A stretch of 64,000 nucleotides of DNA from Pseudomonas sp. 30_B (GCF_017491605.1 NZ_JAFGYY010000015.1:1-64000); one strand, 5' to 3'. Counted from the first letter of the stretch, positions 8,702 to 16,845 are shown. Notes: generated by a model not told the origin, from the sequence alone. Numbers and translations: made by a program.

Positions 8702-8719
8702 TTCGTCCGAGCGGACGAA
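8702..8719. promoter_or_regulatory. Steroid-regulon operator candidate, site C (perfect palindrome) before cysD
   Basis: TTCGTCCG-AG-CGGACGAA has perfect 8-bp arms around a 2-bp centre; its core 8703-8718 fits TMGTCC-N4-GGACKA exactly. It lies between the end of the SRPBCC gene and cysD. On the minus strand the T-tract precedes the stem, and on the plus strand A residues follow it, so it is not a terminator for either direction. Confidence 0.7.
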
Positions 8720-8739
8720 AAAAACCGCGACGGCCAGAA

Positions 8740-9210
8740 TCAGGCGGGTATCGCGACCAATGCCTCGGCACGCGCCTTGAGCGCCAGGGCAACGGCGTCG
8801 AAGCCCTGCTTGACCCACGGGCCGTGGTTGGCCATCACCTGATCGGCGGTGGGGCCGAGGAACTGGTCGGTGGTGTGGTAGCGGCAGCTGTCCGGGCCGT
8901 TGGCTTCGATGATCTGCTCGCGGCGCGCGGCGTCCGGGTTGTCGGCGCTGGCGATCATTTCCCAGGCGAGCAGGCGGTGCGGCTCGAAGTCCGCCAGATG
9001 CTCGACCACATGGATCAGTTCGCCGGGCTGCGCCGGATTGGGCAGGAACAGGTTGACCGGCTCGCCCAGGCGCAGGCTCGATTCCACCTTGACGGTGTAG
9101 GGGTTCCATTGCGGATAGTTCGGCAGGTCAATCAGGATCGACCAGACCAGCTCGGCGGGCGCTGCGATCTCCACGCTCAGGGAGCGCACCAGATTTTTCT
9201 CTGTGCTCAT
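8740..9210 (-). CDS. SRPBCC (START/Bet v1-like) family protein (156 aa)
   Basis: The sequence pattern SLSVEIAAPAELVWSILIDLPNYPQWNP is the classic N-terminal part of SRPBCC polyketide-cyclase/lipid-binding proteins, which bind hydrophobic ligands in a deep cavity; the C-terminal helix is present (VMANHGPWVKQGFDAVALALK). No signal peptide, so cytoplasmic. ATG 9210 follows a GGAAG-type ribosome site. It is divergent from the DUF1214 gene, with operator site D between them, and upstream of cysD with site C between. A carrier or cyclase role for a steroid intermediate is plausible; no catalytic residues can be assigned. Confidence 0.8.
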   Translation of the reverse strand: MSTEKNLVRSLSVEIAAPAELVWSILIDLPNYPQWNPYTVKVESSLRLGEPVNLFLPNPAQPGELIHVVEHLADFEPHRLLAWEMIASADNPDAARREQIIEANGPDSCRYHTTDQFLGPTADQVMANHGPWVKQGFDAVALALKARAEALVAIPA

Positions 9211-9289
9211 GGGAGTCTTCCTCCAGACGTGCGCATCGCACCGCGCGACGCGTCAGGGTCGATACTCGGCGCAAGCGTCTTCGCGCTCC

Positions 9290-9305
9290 TCGTCCGCTCG
9301 GACGA
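9290..9305. promoter_or_regulatory. Steroid-regulon operator candidate, site D
   Basis: TCGTCC-GCTC-GGACGA, a perfect match to the palindrome, ends 57 bp before ATG 9363 and lies 79 bp from the divergent SRPBCC start at 9210. It can serve both directions. Confidence 0.7.
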
Positions 9306-9362
9306 AGAATCCGAATGTCGCTCCTCCCTAAGGTCTTTACAGGCCCACTGGAGGAGACCGAA

Positions 9363-10475
9363 ATGCCCACCAACAGGATCGAACACGAAGTCATCAGCGG
9401 CGAAAGCTGGAACCTTTTCTGCGAACAACTGCGCCGCAGCGGCGAACAGATACTCCGCGCCGAGGCTCCCGCCGACGGGCAGACCCGCGCCGAAGGCTTC
9501 CGCTACCTGACCCGCCTGCTGCGCATCGCCCTGGAAATGCACCTGGAGTTCGCCGACCCGGACTTCCCCGGCTTCATCACGCCCTCCCACGAGACGGCGA
9601 AGATCGGCGCCGACAACCCGGACAACCTGTACCGCTACGCCCGTCTCAACGGCGAGCACCAGTACCGCGTCAGCGGCAGCCGGGGCAGCGTGTCCTACCT
9701 GAGCTTCGGCACCCAGAAGGGTGGCTACGAGACCGACGGCAAGATGATCCAGACTGGTTTCATCGACGCCAGCCAGCTGGAGATCGACGCCGACGGCAAC
9801 TTCGAGATCATCCTCAGCCAGCACCGCCCGGCCCTTGGCAACTGGCTGCCGATGGAGGCCGCGAGCAACGCCCTGGTGGTGCGTCAGACCTTCCTTGACC
9901 GCTCCGCCGAGCAACCGGCGCAACTGCGCATCGAGCGGCTGGACGGCGCCCAGGCGCCGGAGCCCCTGACCCCGCAGCGCCTGCAGCAGGGACTGACCCG
10001 CGCCGCCTCCTTCGTCGAAGGCACCGCGCGGCTGTTCGCCGACTGGGCCCAGGGCTACCAGGCCCATGCCAACGAACTGCCGCTGGCGGACCAGGCGCTG
10101 TGCCAGTCGGTCGGCGGCGACCCGAACATCATCTACTACCACTCCTACTGGGCGCTGGCCGACGACGAGGCCCTGGTGATCGAGGTGGACCGGGTGCCGC
10201 AGTGCGACTTCTGGAACCTGCAGATCAACAACTACTGGATGGAGTCGCTGGACTACCGCTACCACCGCATCTGCCTGAACAAGCATTCGGCGCAGCTGGA
10301 CGGGAAGGGCGGCGTGCGCATGGTCCTCAGCGCCCGCGATCCGGGCTTGCCCAACTGGCTGGAAACCGCCGGCCATCCCATCGGCACCCTCTGTCTGCGC
10401 TGGGTTGGCGCGAAGCAGCCGGTGCAGCCCACCACCCGCGTGCTCAAGCTCGCCGAACTCAAGGACCTGCCGTGA
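9363..10475 (+). CDS. DUF1214-domain protein (370 aa)
   Basis: Resembles DUF1214 proteins as recalled: segments such as YYHSYWALADDEALVIEV and CDFWNLQINNYWMESLDY lie in the C-terminal half, where the domain normally sits. No signal peptide is seen, unlike many periplasmic DUF1214 proteins, and the N-terminal half has no recognised domain. GGAGGAGACC just before ATG 9363 supports this start; an upstream in-frame start would lack a good ribosome site. It is the first gene of a five-gene operon (DUF1214, sulfotransferase, SDR, DHH, SDR) behind operator site D, and its stop overlaps the next start by one base. Function unknown. DUF1214 genes are, from memory, frequent in steroid and terpenoid catabolic loci of actinobacteria and sphingomonads. 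Confidence 0.8.
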   Translation: MPTNRIEHEVISGESWNLFCEQLRRSGEQILRAEAPADGQTRAEGFRYLTRLLRIALEMHLEFADPDFPGFITPSHETAKIGADNPDNLYRYARLNGEHQYRVSGSRGSVSYLSFGTQKGGYETDGKMIQTGFIDASQLEIDADGNFEIILSQHRPALGNWLPMEAASNALVVRQTFLDRSAEQPAQLRIERLDGAQAPEPLTPQRLQQGLTRAASFVEGTARLFADWAQGYQAHANELPLADQALCQSVGGDPNIIYYHSYWALADDEALVIEVDRVPQCDFWNLQINNYWMESLDYRYHRICLNKHSAQLDGKGGVRMVLSARDPGLPNWLETAGHPIGTLCLRWVGAKQPVQPTTRVLKLAELKDLP

Positions 10476-11638
10476 TGGACGATTTTTCCGCTAACACCCT
10501 GCTGGCCGAAGCCAGCGCCCGCAACGGTGGTCTCGATGACTTCGGCGAGGGCGACTTCCGCGAGGCGCTGGACGTGCTCGCCATCGCCCTGCGCGACGAG
10601 GCCAGACTCTCCGCCCAGGGCCGCGCGCTGCTGCGCGAGAAGCTGCTGGCGCAGTTGGGCAACCGCCTGGTGCTGGAGGATTACTGCAAGCGCCACCCGG
10701 AAATCCTCGGACAGCCCATCGACGATCCGCTGGTGATCGTCGGCCTGCCGCGCACCGGCACCACGCTGCTGCAGCGCACCCTGGCGGTGGACCCGCAGTT
10801 CAGCAAGGCGCAGTGGTGGGAAACCCGCTACCCGGCACCGCTGCCGGGCGAGGCGGTCGAGCAGCCGAGCCAGCGCATCGAAAGGGCGCGTATGGAAGTG
10901 GCGGGGATGATCGAGTTCCTGCCGCAGCTGCTGGCCATCCACCCGCTGGACGCCGAACAGCCGGACGAGGAATTCATGCTCATGGAGCATTCCTTCCTCT
11001 GCGCCATGGACTCCTACGTCAACGTGCCGAGCTACACCGCCTGGCTCGACCGCCAGGACCAGGCCCAGGTCTACCGCTACCTGAAGAAGACCCTGCAGTT
11101 CCTGCAGTGGCAGCAGGTGCGCCGGGGCATCGCGCCGGGGCGCCGCTGGCTGCTGAAGAGCCCGCAGCACCTGCACACCGTCGAACTGCTGTTCGAGGTG
11201 TTCCCCCGTGCCCAGGTGGTGCTGACCCACCGCGACCCGGGCAAGACCATCCCGTCCCTGGCCAGCTTCGTCCATACCCTCTGGCAGCTCTACAGCGAGC
11301 AGGTGGATGCCCGCGCCGTCGGTGGCCAGTGGAACCAGCGCATGGCCCGCGCCCTGCGCCACACCATGCAGGTGCGTGACGACCTGCCGGCCGGCCGCTT
11401 CCTCGACGTGCGCTTCGAGGACACCGTGAGCGACCCGCTGGGCGTGGTCGAGCGCATCTATGCCTTCGCCGGCCTCGACCTGACCCCGGACAGCCGCGCC
11501 GCCATGCAGCGCTGGCTGGCCGACAACGGCCGCGAGAAGCGCGCCGCCCACCAGTACAGCGCCGAGCAGTTCGGCCTCGACGAGGCCACCCTCGCGCGCG
11601 ACTACGCCGACTACCGCCGCCGGCACATCCAGGCCTGA
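10475..11638 (+). CDS. PAPS-dependent sulfotransferase family protein (387 aa)
   Basis: Sulfotransferase fold (Sulfotransfer_3-like). The 5'-phosphosulfate loop GLPRTGTTLLQ is at residues 90-100, the LLKSPQHLHTVELLF motif near 226-240 and the 3'-phosphate loop VVLTHRDPGKTIPSL near 248-262. Together these bind PAPS. The family transfers sulfonate to hydroxyls of steroids, lipids and glycans, but catabolic relatives are uncharacterised and some family members may not be sulfotransferases. Its start overlaps the DUF1214 stop (TGATG). The combination with CysD-CysNC nearby and a DHH phosphoesterase two genes downstream suggests a working PAPS/PAP cycle. The acceptor is unknown; a steroid hydroxyl is inferred. 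Confidence 0.85.
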   Translation: MDDFSANTLLAEASARNGGLDDFGEGDFREALDVLAIALRDEARLSAQGRALLREKLLAQLGNRLVLEDYCKRHPEILGQPIDDPLVIVGLPRTGTTLLQRTLAVDPQFSKAQWWETRYPAPLPGEAVEQPSQRIERARMEVAGMIEFLPQLLAIHPLDAEQPDEEFMLMEHSFLCAMDSYVNVPSYTAWLDRQDQAQVYRYLKKTLQFLQWQQVRRGIAPGRRWLLKSPQHLHTVELLFEVFPRAQVVLTHRDPGKTIPSLASFVHTLWQLYSEQVDARAVGGQWNQRMARALRHTMQVRDDLPAGRFLDVRFEDTVSDPLGVVERIYAFAGLDLTPDSRAAMQRWLADNGREKRAAHQYSAEQFGLDEATLARDYADYRRRHIQA

Positions 11639-11664
11639 GCCGCCCAACACAGGAGAGATTCCCC

Positions 11665-12453
11665 ATGCTGCTGAAAGACAAGGTTGTGATGATTTCCGGC
11701 ATAGGTCCGGGGCTGGGCATCAAGCTGGCCCTGGAAGCCGCCCGCGAAGGCGCGCGCGCCCTGGCCATCGGCGCGCGCAGCGAAGCGCGGCTGGTCGAGG
11801 CCGAGGAACGCATCCACGCCATCGCCCCCGGCTGCGAGGTGCTGCGCCTGCCCACCGACATCACCGATCCCGCCGCCTGCAACGACTTCGCCCAGGCCAC
11901 GGTGGCGCGCTTCGGACGCATCGACGCGCTGATCAACAGCGCCTTCTCCCATGGCGGTTTCCAGGCCGTGGAAGAGGGCGACAACGACCCGCTGCGCGAG
12001 GCCCTGGAGGTCAACCTGCTGGGTTCGCTGAACATGAGCCGCGCGGTGCTGCCGGCGATGCAGGCGCAGCGCGCCGGCGCCATCGTCATGATCAATACCC
12101 TCGGCGTGCGCAAGCCCTACCAGGGCGGCGCCGCGTACTCGGCGTCCAAGGCCGCGCTGGCGGCGTCGGTGCGCTACCTGGCGAGCGAGCAGGCCGTGCA
12201 CGGCCTGCGCGTCAACGCCGTGGCCTGCGGCTGGATGTGGGGCGAGCCGGTGCAGGCGGTGGTGCGCCAGACCGCCGCCGCCCGTGGCGTCAGCGAGGAG
12301 CAGGTGCGCGCCGAGTTCAGCGCCGGCATTCCCGGTGGGCGCATGCGCACGGACGAGGAATGTGCCCGTGCGGCGCTGTTCCTCGCCTCGGACTACGCCA
12401 GCGCGATCAACGGCGCGCAGCTCGACGCCAATGGCGGCGAGCTGATGGGCTGA
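11665..12453 (+). CDS. Short-chain dehydrogenase/reductase (262 aa), divergent glycine motif
   Basis: SDR fold with the unusual cofactor motif SGIGPGLG (residues 11-18) in place of TGxxxGIG, and LINSAFS replacing the NNAG motif. The catalytic YSASK is present (GGAAYSASKAAL), as is the C-terminal LDANGGELMG. It belongs to the subgroup with a GPGLG loop seen in steroid-degradation loci. AGGAGAG precedes ATG 11665. Third gene of the site-D operon, 26 bp after the sulfotransferase and 9 bp before the DHH gene. It probably oxidises the same intermediate that the sulfotransferase or its partners handle; this is inference. Confidence 0.8.
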   Translation: MLLKDKVVMISGIGPGLGIKLALEAAREGARALAIGARSEARLVEAEERIHAIAPGCEVLRLPTDITDPAACNDFAQATVARFGRIDALINSAFSHGGFQAVEEGDNDPLREALEVNLLGSLNMSRAVLPAMQAQRAGAIVMINTLGVRKPYQGGAAYSASKAALAASVRYLASEQAVHGLRVNAVACGWMWGEPVQAVVRQTAAARGVSEEQVRAEFSAGIPGGRMRTDEECARAALFLASDYASAINGAQLDANGGELMG

Positions 12454-12462
12454 GGAGCGGAC

Positions 12463-13467
12463 ATGAGCCTGATCGACCACTGCGCCTTCAACGGCGACGC
12501 CGACGGCCTCTGCGCCCTGCAACAGCTACGCCTGGCCGGCGAGCTGGAGGCGGACGTGAAGCTGGTCAGCGGGGTGAAGCGCGACATCGACCTGCTGCGC
12601 CGGGTGCAGGCCGGGGCCGGCGAGCGGGTCACGGTGCTGGACATCTCCCACGCGCAGAACCACGACGACACCCGGCGCCTGCTGGAAGCCGGTGCCGCCC
12701 TGCGCTACTTCGACCACCACCACGCTGGCGAGCTGCTGACGCATGCGGCCTTCGAGTCCTTCATCGATACCGCCGCCGACGTTTGCACCAGCATCCTGGT
12801 CGACCGTTACCTCGACGGCCGCTTCCACCGCTGGGCGGTGGCGGCGGCCTTCGGCGACGGTCTGGCCGGCCCGGCGCGCGCCCTGGCGCAACGGCATGGC
12901 CTGGCCGCCGACGACATGGCGGCGCTGGAGGAACTGGGCCTGCTGCTGAACTACAACGCCTACGGCGAGAGCCTGGCGGACCTGCACTTCGATCCCCTGG
13001 TGCTGGCCGCCGAGCTGCTGCCCTATGCGGACCCGCTGGAGTTCATCCGCGACAGCCCCAGCTTCACCACCCTGCGCGCGGCCCATGCCGCCGACATGGC
13101 GGCGGCCCAGGGCCAGAGCCCCTGGCGCCAGGGGCCGGGCGCGTTGCTCTACCGCCTGCCGGCGGAGGCCTGGGCGCGGCGGGTGAGCGGGGTGCTGGCC
13201 AACCGGCTGGCGAGCCGCGAGCCGCAGCGGGCCGTCGGCCTGCTCAGCGCCAAGGCCGAGGGCGGCTGGCTGTTCAGCCTGCGCGTACCGGCGGGCGCGG
13301 AATTGGCGGCGGACGCCTTCTGCCGTGGTTTCCCCACCGGTGGCGGGCGGGCCCGCTCGGCCGGCATCAATCATCTCGACGACACGCAACTGGACGAACT
13401 GGCCAGCCGTCTGCTGGCTGACTATCCGCAACTGGCCGGGCAGGCCGCTGAGGAGGCAAGTGCATGA
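12463..13467 (+). CDS. DHH-family phosphoesterase (candidate PAP phosphatase)
   Basis: 334 residues with the DHH-superfamily signatures: an N-terminal DxD motif in FNGDADGLCALQQL (D11, D13), an aspartate in LDISHAQNHDD near residue 61 and the DHH motif in FDHHHAGE near residue 85; the C-terminal DHHA1-like part ends in GGGRARSAG. These residues bind Mn2+ in NrnA-type nanoRNases/pAp phosphatases, RecJ and related enzymes. The usual histidine of GGGH is replaced by arginine here, which may change specificity. It sits in an operon with a sulfotransferase, overlaps the following SDR by 4 bp, and is otherwise out of place in a catabolic operon. The attractive reading is removal of 3'-phosphoadenosine 5'-phosphate left by sulfonation. 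A short-oligonucleotide or other phosphodiesterase role is the alternative. Confidence 0.8.
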   Translation: MSLIDHCAFNGDADGLCALQQLRLAGELEADVKLVSGVKRDIDLLRRVQAGAGERVTVLDISHAQNHDDTRRLLEAGAALRYFDHHHAGELLTHAAFESFIDTAADVCTSILVDRYLDGRFHRWAVAAAFGDGLAGPARALAQRHGLAADDMAALEELGLLLNYNAYGESLADLHFDPLVLAAELLPYADPLEFIRDSPSFTTLRAAHAADMAAAQGQSPWRQGPGALLYRLPAEAWARRVSGVLANRLASREPQRAVGLLSAKAEGGWLFSLRVPAGAELAADAFCRGFPTGGGRARSAGINHLDDTQLDELASRLLADYPQLAGQAAEEASA

Positions 13468-14219
13468 AGCGACTGGATGGAAAGGTAGCCCTGATCACCG
13501 GCGCCGCGCGCGGGCAGGGCGCGGCGGAAGCGCGCCTGTTCGTCGAACAGGGCGGCCGGGTGGTGATCGCCGATCTGCTGGATGAGGAGGGCGCGCGCCT
13601 GGCCGACGAGCTGGGTGACGCCGCGCTCTACCAGCACCTGGACGTGACCTCGGCGGAGCAGTGGAACGCGGCGGTACGGGTGGCGGAAGCGCACTTCGGC
13701 CGGCTCGACGTGCTGGTCAACAACGCCGGCATCCTGCTGCTGGCGCCGCTGGAAGAGTGCTCGCTGGAGAGTTACCGCAAGGTCATCGAGGTCAACCAGG
13801 TGGGCTGCTGGCTGGGCATGAAGGCCGTTGTGCCGGCGCTCAAGCGCGCCGGAGGCGGCTCCATCGTCAACCTCTCCTCGACGGCGGGCATGGAAGGCGT
13901 GGCCGGCGGCAGCGCCTACGTCGCCAGCAAGTTCGCCGTGCGCGGCATGACCAAGTCCGCCGCGCTGGAGCTGGGGCGCTACGGCATCCGCGTCAACTCG
14001 GTGCATCCAGGCGGCATCGACACGCCCATGGCGCGTCCGCCGGAGATGGCCGATATCGACGCCTCGGCCTTCTACAGCGGCCTGCCGATTCCGCGCATCG
14101 GCCAGCCGGAGGAAGTGGCCCGGCTGGTGCTGTTCCTCGCCAGCGACGAGTCCAGCTACTGCACCGGCGCCGAGTTCGTGGTCGACGGCGGCATGCTGGC
14201 GGGCGCGACGTTCGGCTGA
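13464..14219 (+). CDS. Short-chain dehydrogenase/reductase, 3alpha/20beta-HSD-like (251 aa)
   Basis: Classical SDR with TGAARGQG (residues 12-19), NNAG, a catalytic serine in NLSSTAG and YVASK as YxxxK; VHPGGIDTPM and VDGGMLAG are typical. The look is that of 3alpha(20beta)-hydroxysteroid dehydrogenases, NAD-dependent tetramers. ATG overlaps the DHH stop by 4 bp (ATGA), so it is translationally coupled and the last gene of the site-D operon. It resembles the partial SDR at the left edge. Likely role: oxidation of a ring hydroxyl of a steroid intermediate; the position is not predictable. Confidence 0.85.
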   Translation: MKRLDGKVALITGAARGQGAAEARLFVEQGGRVVIADLLDEEGARLADELGDAALYQHLDVTSAEQWNAAVRVAEAHFGRLDVLVNNAGILLLAPLEECSLESYRKVIEVNQVGCWLGMKAVVPALKRAGGGSIVNLSSTAGMEGVAGGSAYVASKFAVRGMTKSAALELGRYGIRVNSVHPGGIDTPMARPPEMADIDASAFYSGLPIPRIGQPEEVARLVLFLASDESSYCTGAEFVVDGGMLAGATFG

Positions 14220-14220
14220 G

Positions 14221-14428
14221 GCTGTCTCCTGTGTCGTGGTCGGGCTGGGTGATGGTTTCCGGCTCGACCCCGAGCGGGGCATTGCCCAGGTCAATCGGCG
14301 TATAACGCGGAGCGTTATACGCCCTACACAATGCTCAACCTCGGCGTAGGGCGTACAACCGTCCGCGGTTGTACGCCGCTGCTCCGGGGGTATCGCTCAG
14401 GTCGTGATTGAGCTCGGAGGAGGGTGAC
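14221..14428. repeat. Intergenic hairpin pair before the NTF2-like gene
   Basis: Contains GGCGTATAACGC-GGA-GCGTTATACGCC at about 14298-14324 and a GTAGGGCGTACAACCG-type hairpin at about 14346-14378. No copy of the island palindrome is visible here, so the next gene may depend on read-through or another promoter. Confidence 0.6.
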
Positions 14429-14872
14429 ATGCTGTCCCTGCAGGAAATTTCGGATCGGCTGGAGATCCAGCAACTGGCGGTCGACTATTCCACGGCCATC
14501 GACAGTCGCGACTTCGATGCATTGGACCGGGTGTTCAGCACCGATGCCTACATCGACTACCGCGCCATGGGCGGCGTCGATGGGCATTACCCGGCGATGA
14601 AGGACTGGCTGCGCGAGGCGCTGGGCAATTTCCCGGCCTATCAGCACATGATTTCGAACGTCGCCATCCAGCTGGAGGGCGACCAGGCCAGCGGCCGCAT
14701 CCTCTGCTTCAACCCGATGCAGGTGGACCTGGCCGATGGTACGCGGCAGACCTTCTTCCTCGGGCTCTGGTATCACGATCGCTATCGGCGGACCGCCGAA
14801 GGGTGGCGTATCGAGCGGCGCAGTGAGGAGAAGAGCTACGCGTTCAATGTGCCGGAGGGGTTGTCGGTCTGA
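14429..14872 (+). CDS. SnoaL-like / NTF2-fold protein (147 aa)
   Basis: LSLQEISDRLEIQQLAVDYS and FSTDAYIDYRAMGG match the SnoaL_4 type of the NTF2 fold. The start at ATG 14429 has a strong GGAGGAGGG ribosome site; a TTG seven codons upstream is less likely. The protein is paralogous in type to 1405-1884 and 32521-32955. Members of this family act as dehydratases, isomerases or ligand-binding subunits, and no specific catalytic set was identified. It stands alone between two hairpin-rich regions at the end of the sulfotransferase operon. Confidence 0.8.
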   Translation: MLSLQEISDRLEIQQLAVDYSTAIDSRDFDALDRVFSTDAYIDYRAMGGVDGHYPAMKDWLREALGNFPAYQHMISNVAIQLEGDQASGRILCFNPMQVDLADGTRQTFFLGLWYHDRYRRTAEGWRIERRSEEKSYAFNVPEGLSV

Positions 14873-15613
14873 TTGCCGTACCCTCCCCGTAGGAGCGGAC
14901 TTCGTCCGCGATGCTCTGGCTTTACGTAGGGCGAATAACGCTTCAAGCGTTATCCGCCGTCTTGTCTGGTGTTCCTGCGCCGCTTCGGCGTGCTCGGATG
15001 TCTTCTGTTTCGCCCCCTCGGGCGAGTTACTTTCTCAAACGACAGAAAGTAACCAAAGGTCTTTGCCCCATCATCCGGCCCCGGCTTCGCCGGGGTTCCC
15101 TCGCTCCATCGAAGTTTCAGGGGCCCGAACTAGGCGTCCCCCCACGAAGGGCCATCCCTGGCCCATCGCGACTCTCGCGGCATCCATGCCGCTCAACCCC
15201 TGAAACTCCGATTCCACTCGGCCTCCTGAAGGGGCGTCCGGAGTGCGCGGAGGTTTCTCTGGAAGTCTTCAAGAGCTAAAGCCAGAACAATGAGCGTGAT
15301 GGGCTCCCGTAGGAGCAACTGTCTTTTTCCCGAAAGTCTGTGCTTGTGTTTCCCCTCACCCCAGCCCTCTCCCGAGGGAGAGGGGGGAGATTGTGCCGGC
15401 TGACGCTGTGATTGCAGCCTTCACCTGACGGTCCCCTCTCCCTCTGGGAGAGGGCTAGGGTGAGGGCCGATCCGAGCGCAGAGCCATCCGGTAGGAGCGG
15501 ACCTTGTCCGCGAAATCCATCGCGGCGGAATTTGTGCAGACCGGAAGGCGCAGGTGCTTGCCGCCACCCTGTAGGACCGGTGGGTCGCCCGGTCCCTCGG
15601 ATTGATCCATCCC
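14873..15613. repeat. Intergenic region with REP-like hairpins and long repeat copy 2
   Basis: 740 bp between convergently arranged genes. REP-type GTAGGAGCGGAC hairpins lie about 14888 and 15491, a GCGAATAACG-type hairpin about 14928-14960, the long multi-hairpin element at 14967-15287, and paired CCCTCACCC/GGGAGAGGG modules at about 15353-15465. No gene is supported. Confidence 0.7.
14967..15287 (+). repeat. Long multi-hairpin repeat, copy 2
   Basis: Same architecture as 4761-5063. The variable stem is here GTTACTTTCT (15026-15035) with AGAAAGTAAC (15044-15053), different in sequence from copy 1 yet perfectly paired. The long-range stem is 15109-15123 with 15197-15211 (one mismatch). Confidence 0.8.
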
Positions 15614-16783
15614 TTACGCCAACGACGCCACACTATTGAGCAGCGTCTTCACCAGCTCCGCCTGCCGTGTCACGCCGGTCTTGGCGAACACGCCGCGCAG
15701 GTGGGCGCGCACGGTGTTGCGCGAGACGCCCAGGGCGTCGGCAGTTTCGTCCAGGGTCAGGCCGTCCATCATCTGCATCGCCACTTCGGTTTCCGTGCGG
15801 GTCAGCTGGAACAGGCTGCGCAGCAGGGTGCGCGAGGCGCGGGGGGAGTCGGCCGGGTTGCGGATGAACACCGCCACTGCCGGCTGGCGGGCGTCGCCGT
15901 GGCTTTCGTGGTTCAGCGCCAGGGGCCGCAGCAGCAGGTTCAACGGCATGCCGCCGCTGGGCCGGGACAGCGCCAGGACTTCCACATCGTCGACGTTTTC
16001 CCGCCGCTGCAGCAGCGCCTGGATGGCGGTCTGCAGGTTGCGGTTGTCCTGGCGGCCGAAGGCGTGCAGGCGTTCCTGCCGGCACTCCAGGCCGTCGCGG
16101 CTGTCGAGCAGGCGTTGCGCCGCGTCGTTGCAGCGCATCAGCCGGCCCTGGGTGTCGAGGATCGCGGTGCCCACCAGCAGGCGGTCGATGGTCAGGGCGT
16201 AGAGACGGCGCTCGGATTCCAGCTGGTCGACCGTCGAATGCAGGTCCACCGCCTGTTGCAGGTGCGGCAGCAGCAGCCGCACCAGGGCCCGTTCCGCTTC
16301 GTTGAAGTCCTCTCCGTCCGGCCCACGGCAGGCGAACAGCGCGCAATGCATGCCGCCCGGCGTGCGCATGTGGGCGACCAGCACGTAGCGCAGGTCCAGC
16401 GGCGCCAGGTACTGGCGGTAGAAGTCATGCGCCAGCCAGGCGTCGGTGCCGATCACCTGGTCGGCGCTGGCGACCTGGCCCACGGGCCAGTCGAGGAAGG
16501 GGCAAATGGCGTAGTAGTGCTCGCTGTACGACGGCTCGCCCGGTAGGTGCGGGCCGTGCACCGAGGCGTTGACGATCAGCCCCGGCCGTTGCTGCGCGGG
16601 GTTGCGCAGCACCAGGGTGAAGTAGCTGGCGCCGCAGCGCTGGCGCAGGTGTTCCAGCAGGCTCGCCCAGGGCGTGCTCTCCTGCGGGCCGCGGTAGACC
16701 AGGTGGAGCAGTTCGCCCAGGGCGGCGGCGTCGAGGCCGGCGCTGGCGCAGAGCGTCTGGCTGTCGGGGGTGGAAAGGGTCAT
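15614..16783 (-). CDS. LuxR-family transcriptional regulator, TeiR/TesR-like
   Basis: 389 residues. The C-terminal 65 residues form a LuxR helix-turn-helix (LTRTETEVAMQMMDGLTLDE ... ALGVSRNTVRAHLRGVFAKTG). The long N-terminal part has a GAF/PAS-like look and no autoinducer-domain or receiver signature. Length and layout match TeiR/TesR, the LuxR-type activator of testosterone genes in Comamonas testosteroni (known from the literature). Divergent from hsaC; the 244-bp intergenic region has one palindrome near each start (16846 and 16928), suggesting autoregulation. It is the only regulator inside the steroid island and thus the best candidate to bind the recurrent palindrome. The palindrome link is inference. 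Confidence 0.85.
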   Translation of the reverse strand: MTLSTPDSQTLCASAGLDAAALGELLHLVYRGPQESTPWASLLEHLRQRCGASYFTLVLRNPAQQRPGLIVNASVHGPHLPGEPSYSEHYYAICPFLDWPVGQVASADQVIGTDAWLAHDFYRQYLAPLDLRYVLVAHMRTPGGMHCALFACRGPDGEDFNEAERALVRLLLPHLQQAVDLHSTVDQLESERRLYALTIDRLLVGTAILDTQGRLMRCNDAAQRLLDSRDGLECRQERLHAFGRQDNRNLQTAIQALLQRRENVDDVEVLALSRPSGGMPLNLLLRPLALNHESHGDARQPAVAVFIRNPADSPRASRTLLRSLFQLTRTETEVAMQMMDGLTLDETADALGVSRNTVRAHLRGVFAKTGVTRQAELVKTLLNSVASLA

Positions 16784-16845
16784 CTGTGCAGTGCCCGTCC
16801 TTTATTGTCGTGGGCGGAGTATCGGTGCCGCCCGCGTCCGGCAAA

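Noticed and set aside
8702..8719. Reading the palindrome before cysD as a terminator for the SRPBCC gene
   Set aside because: In the direction of that gene the T-tract precedes the stem instead of following it, and the sequence matches the operator found at seven other promoters.
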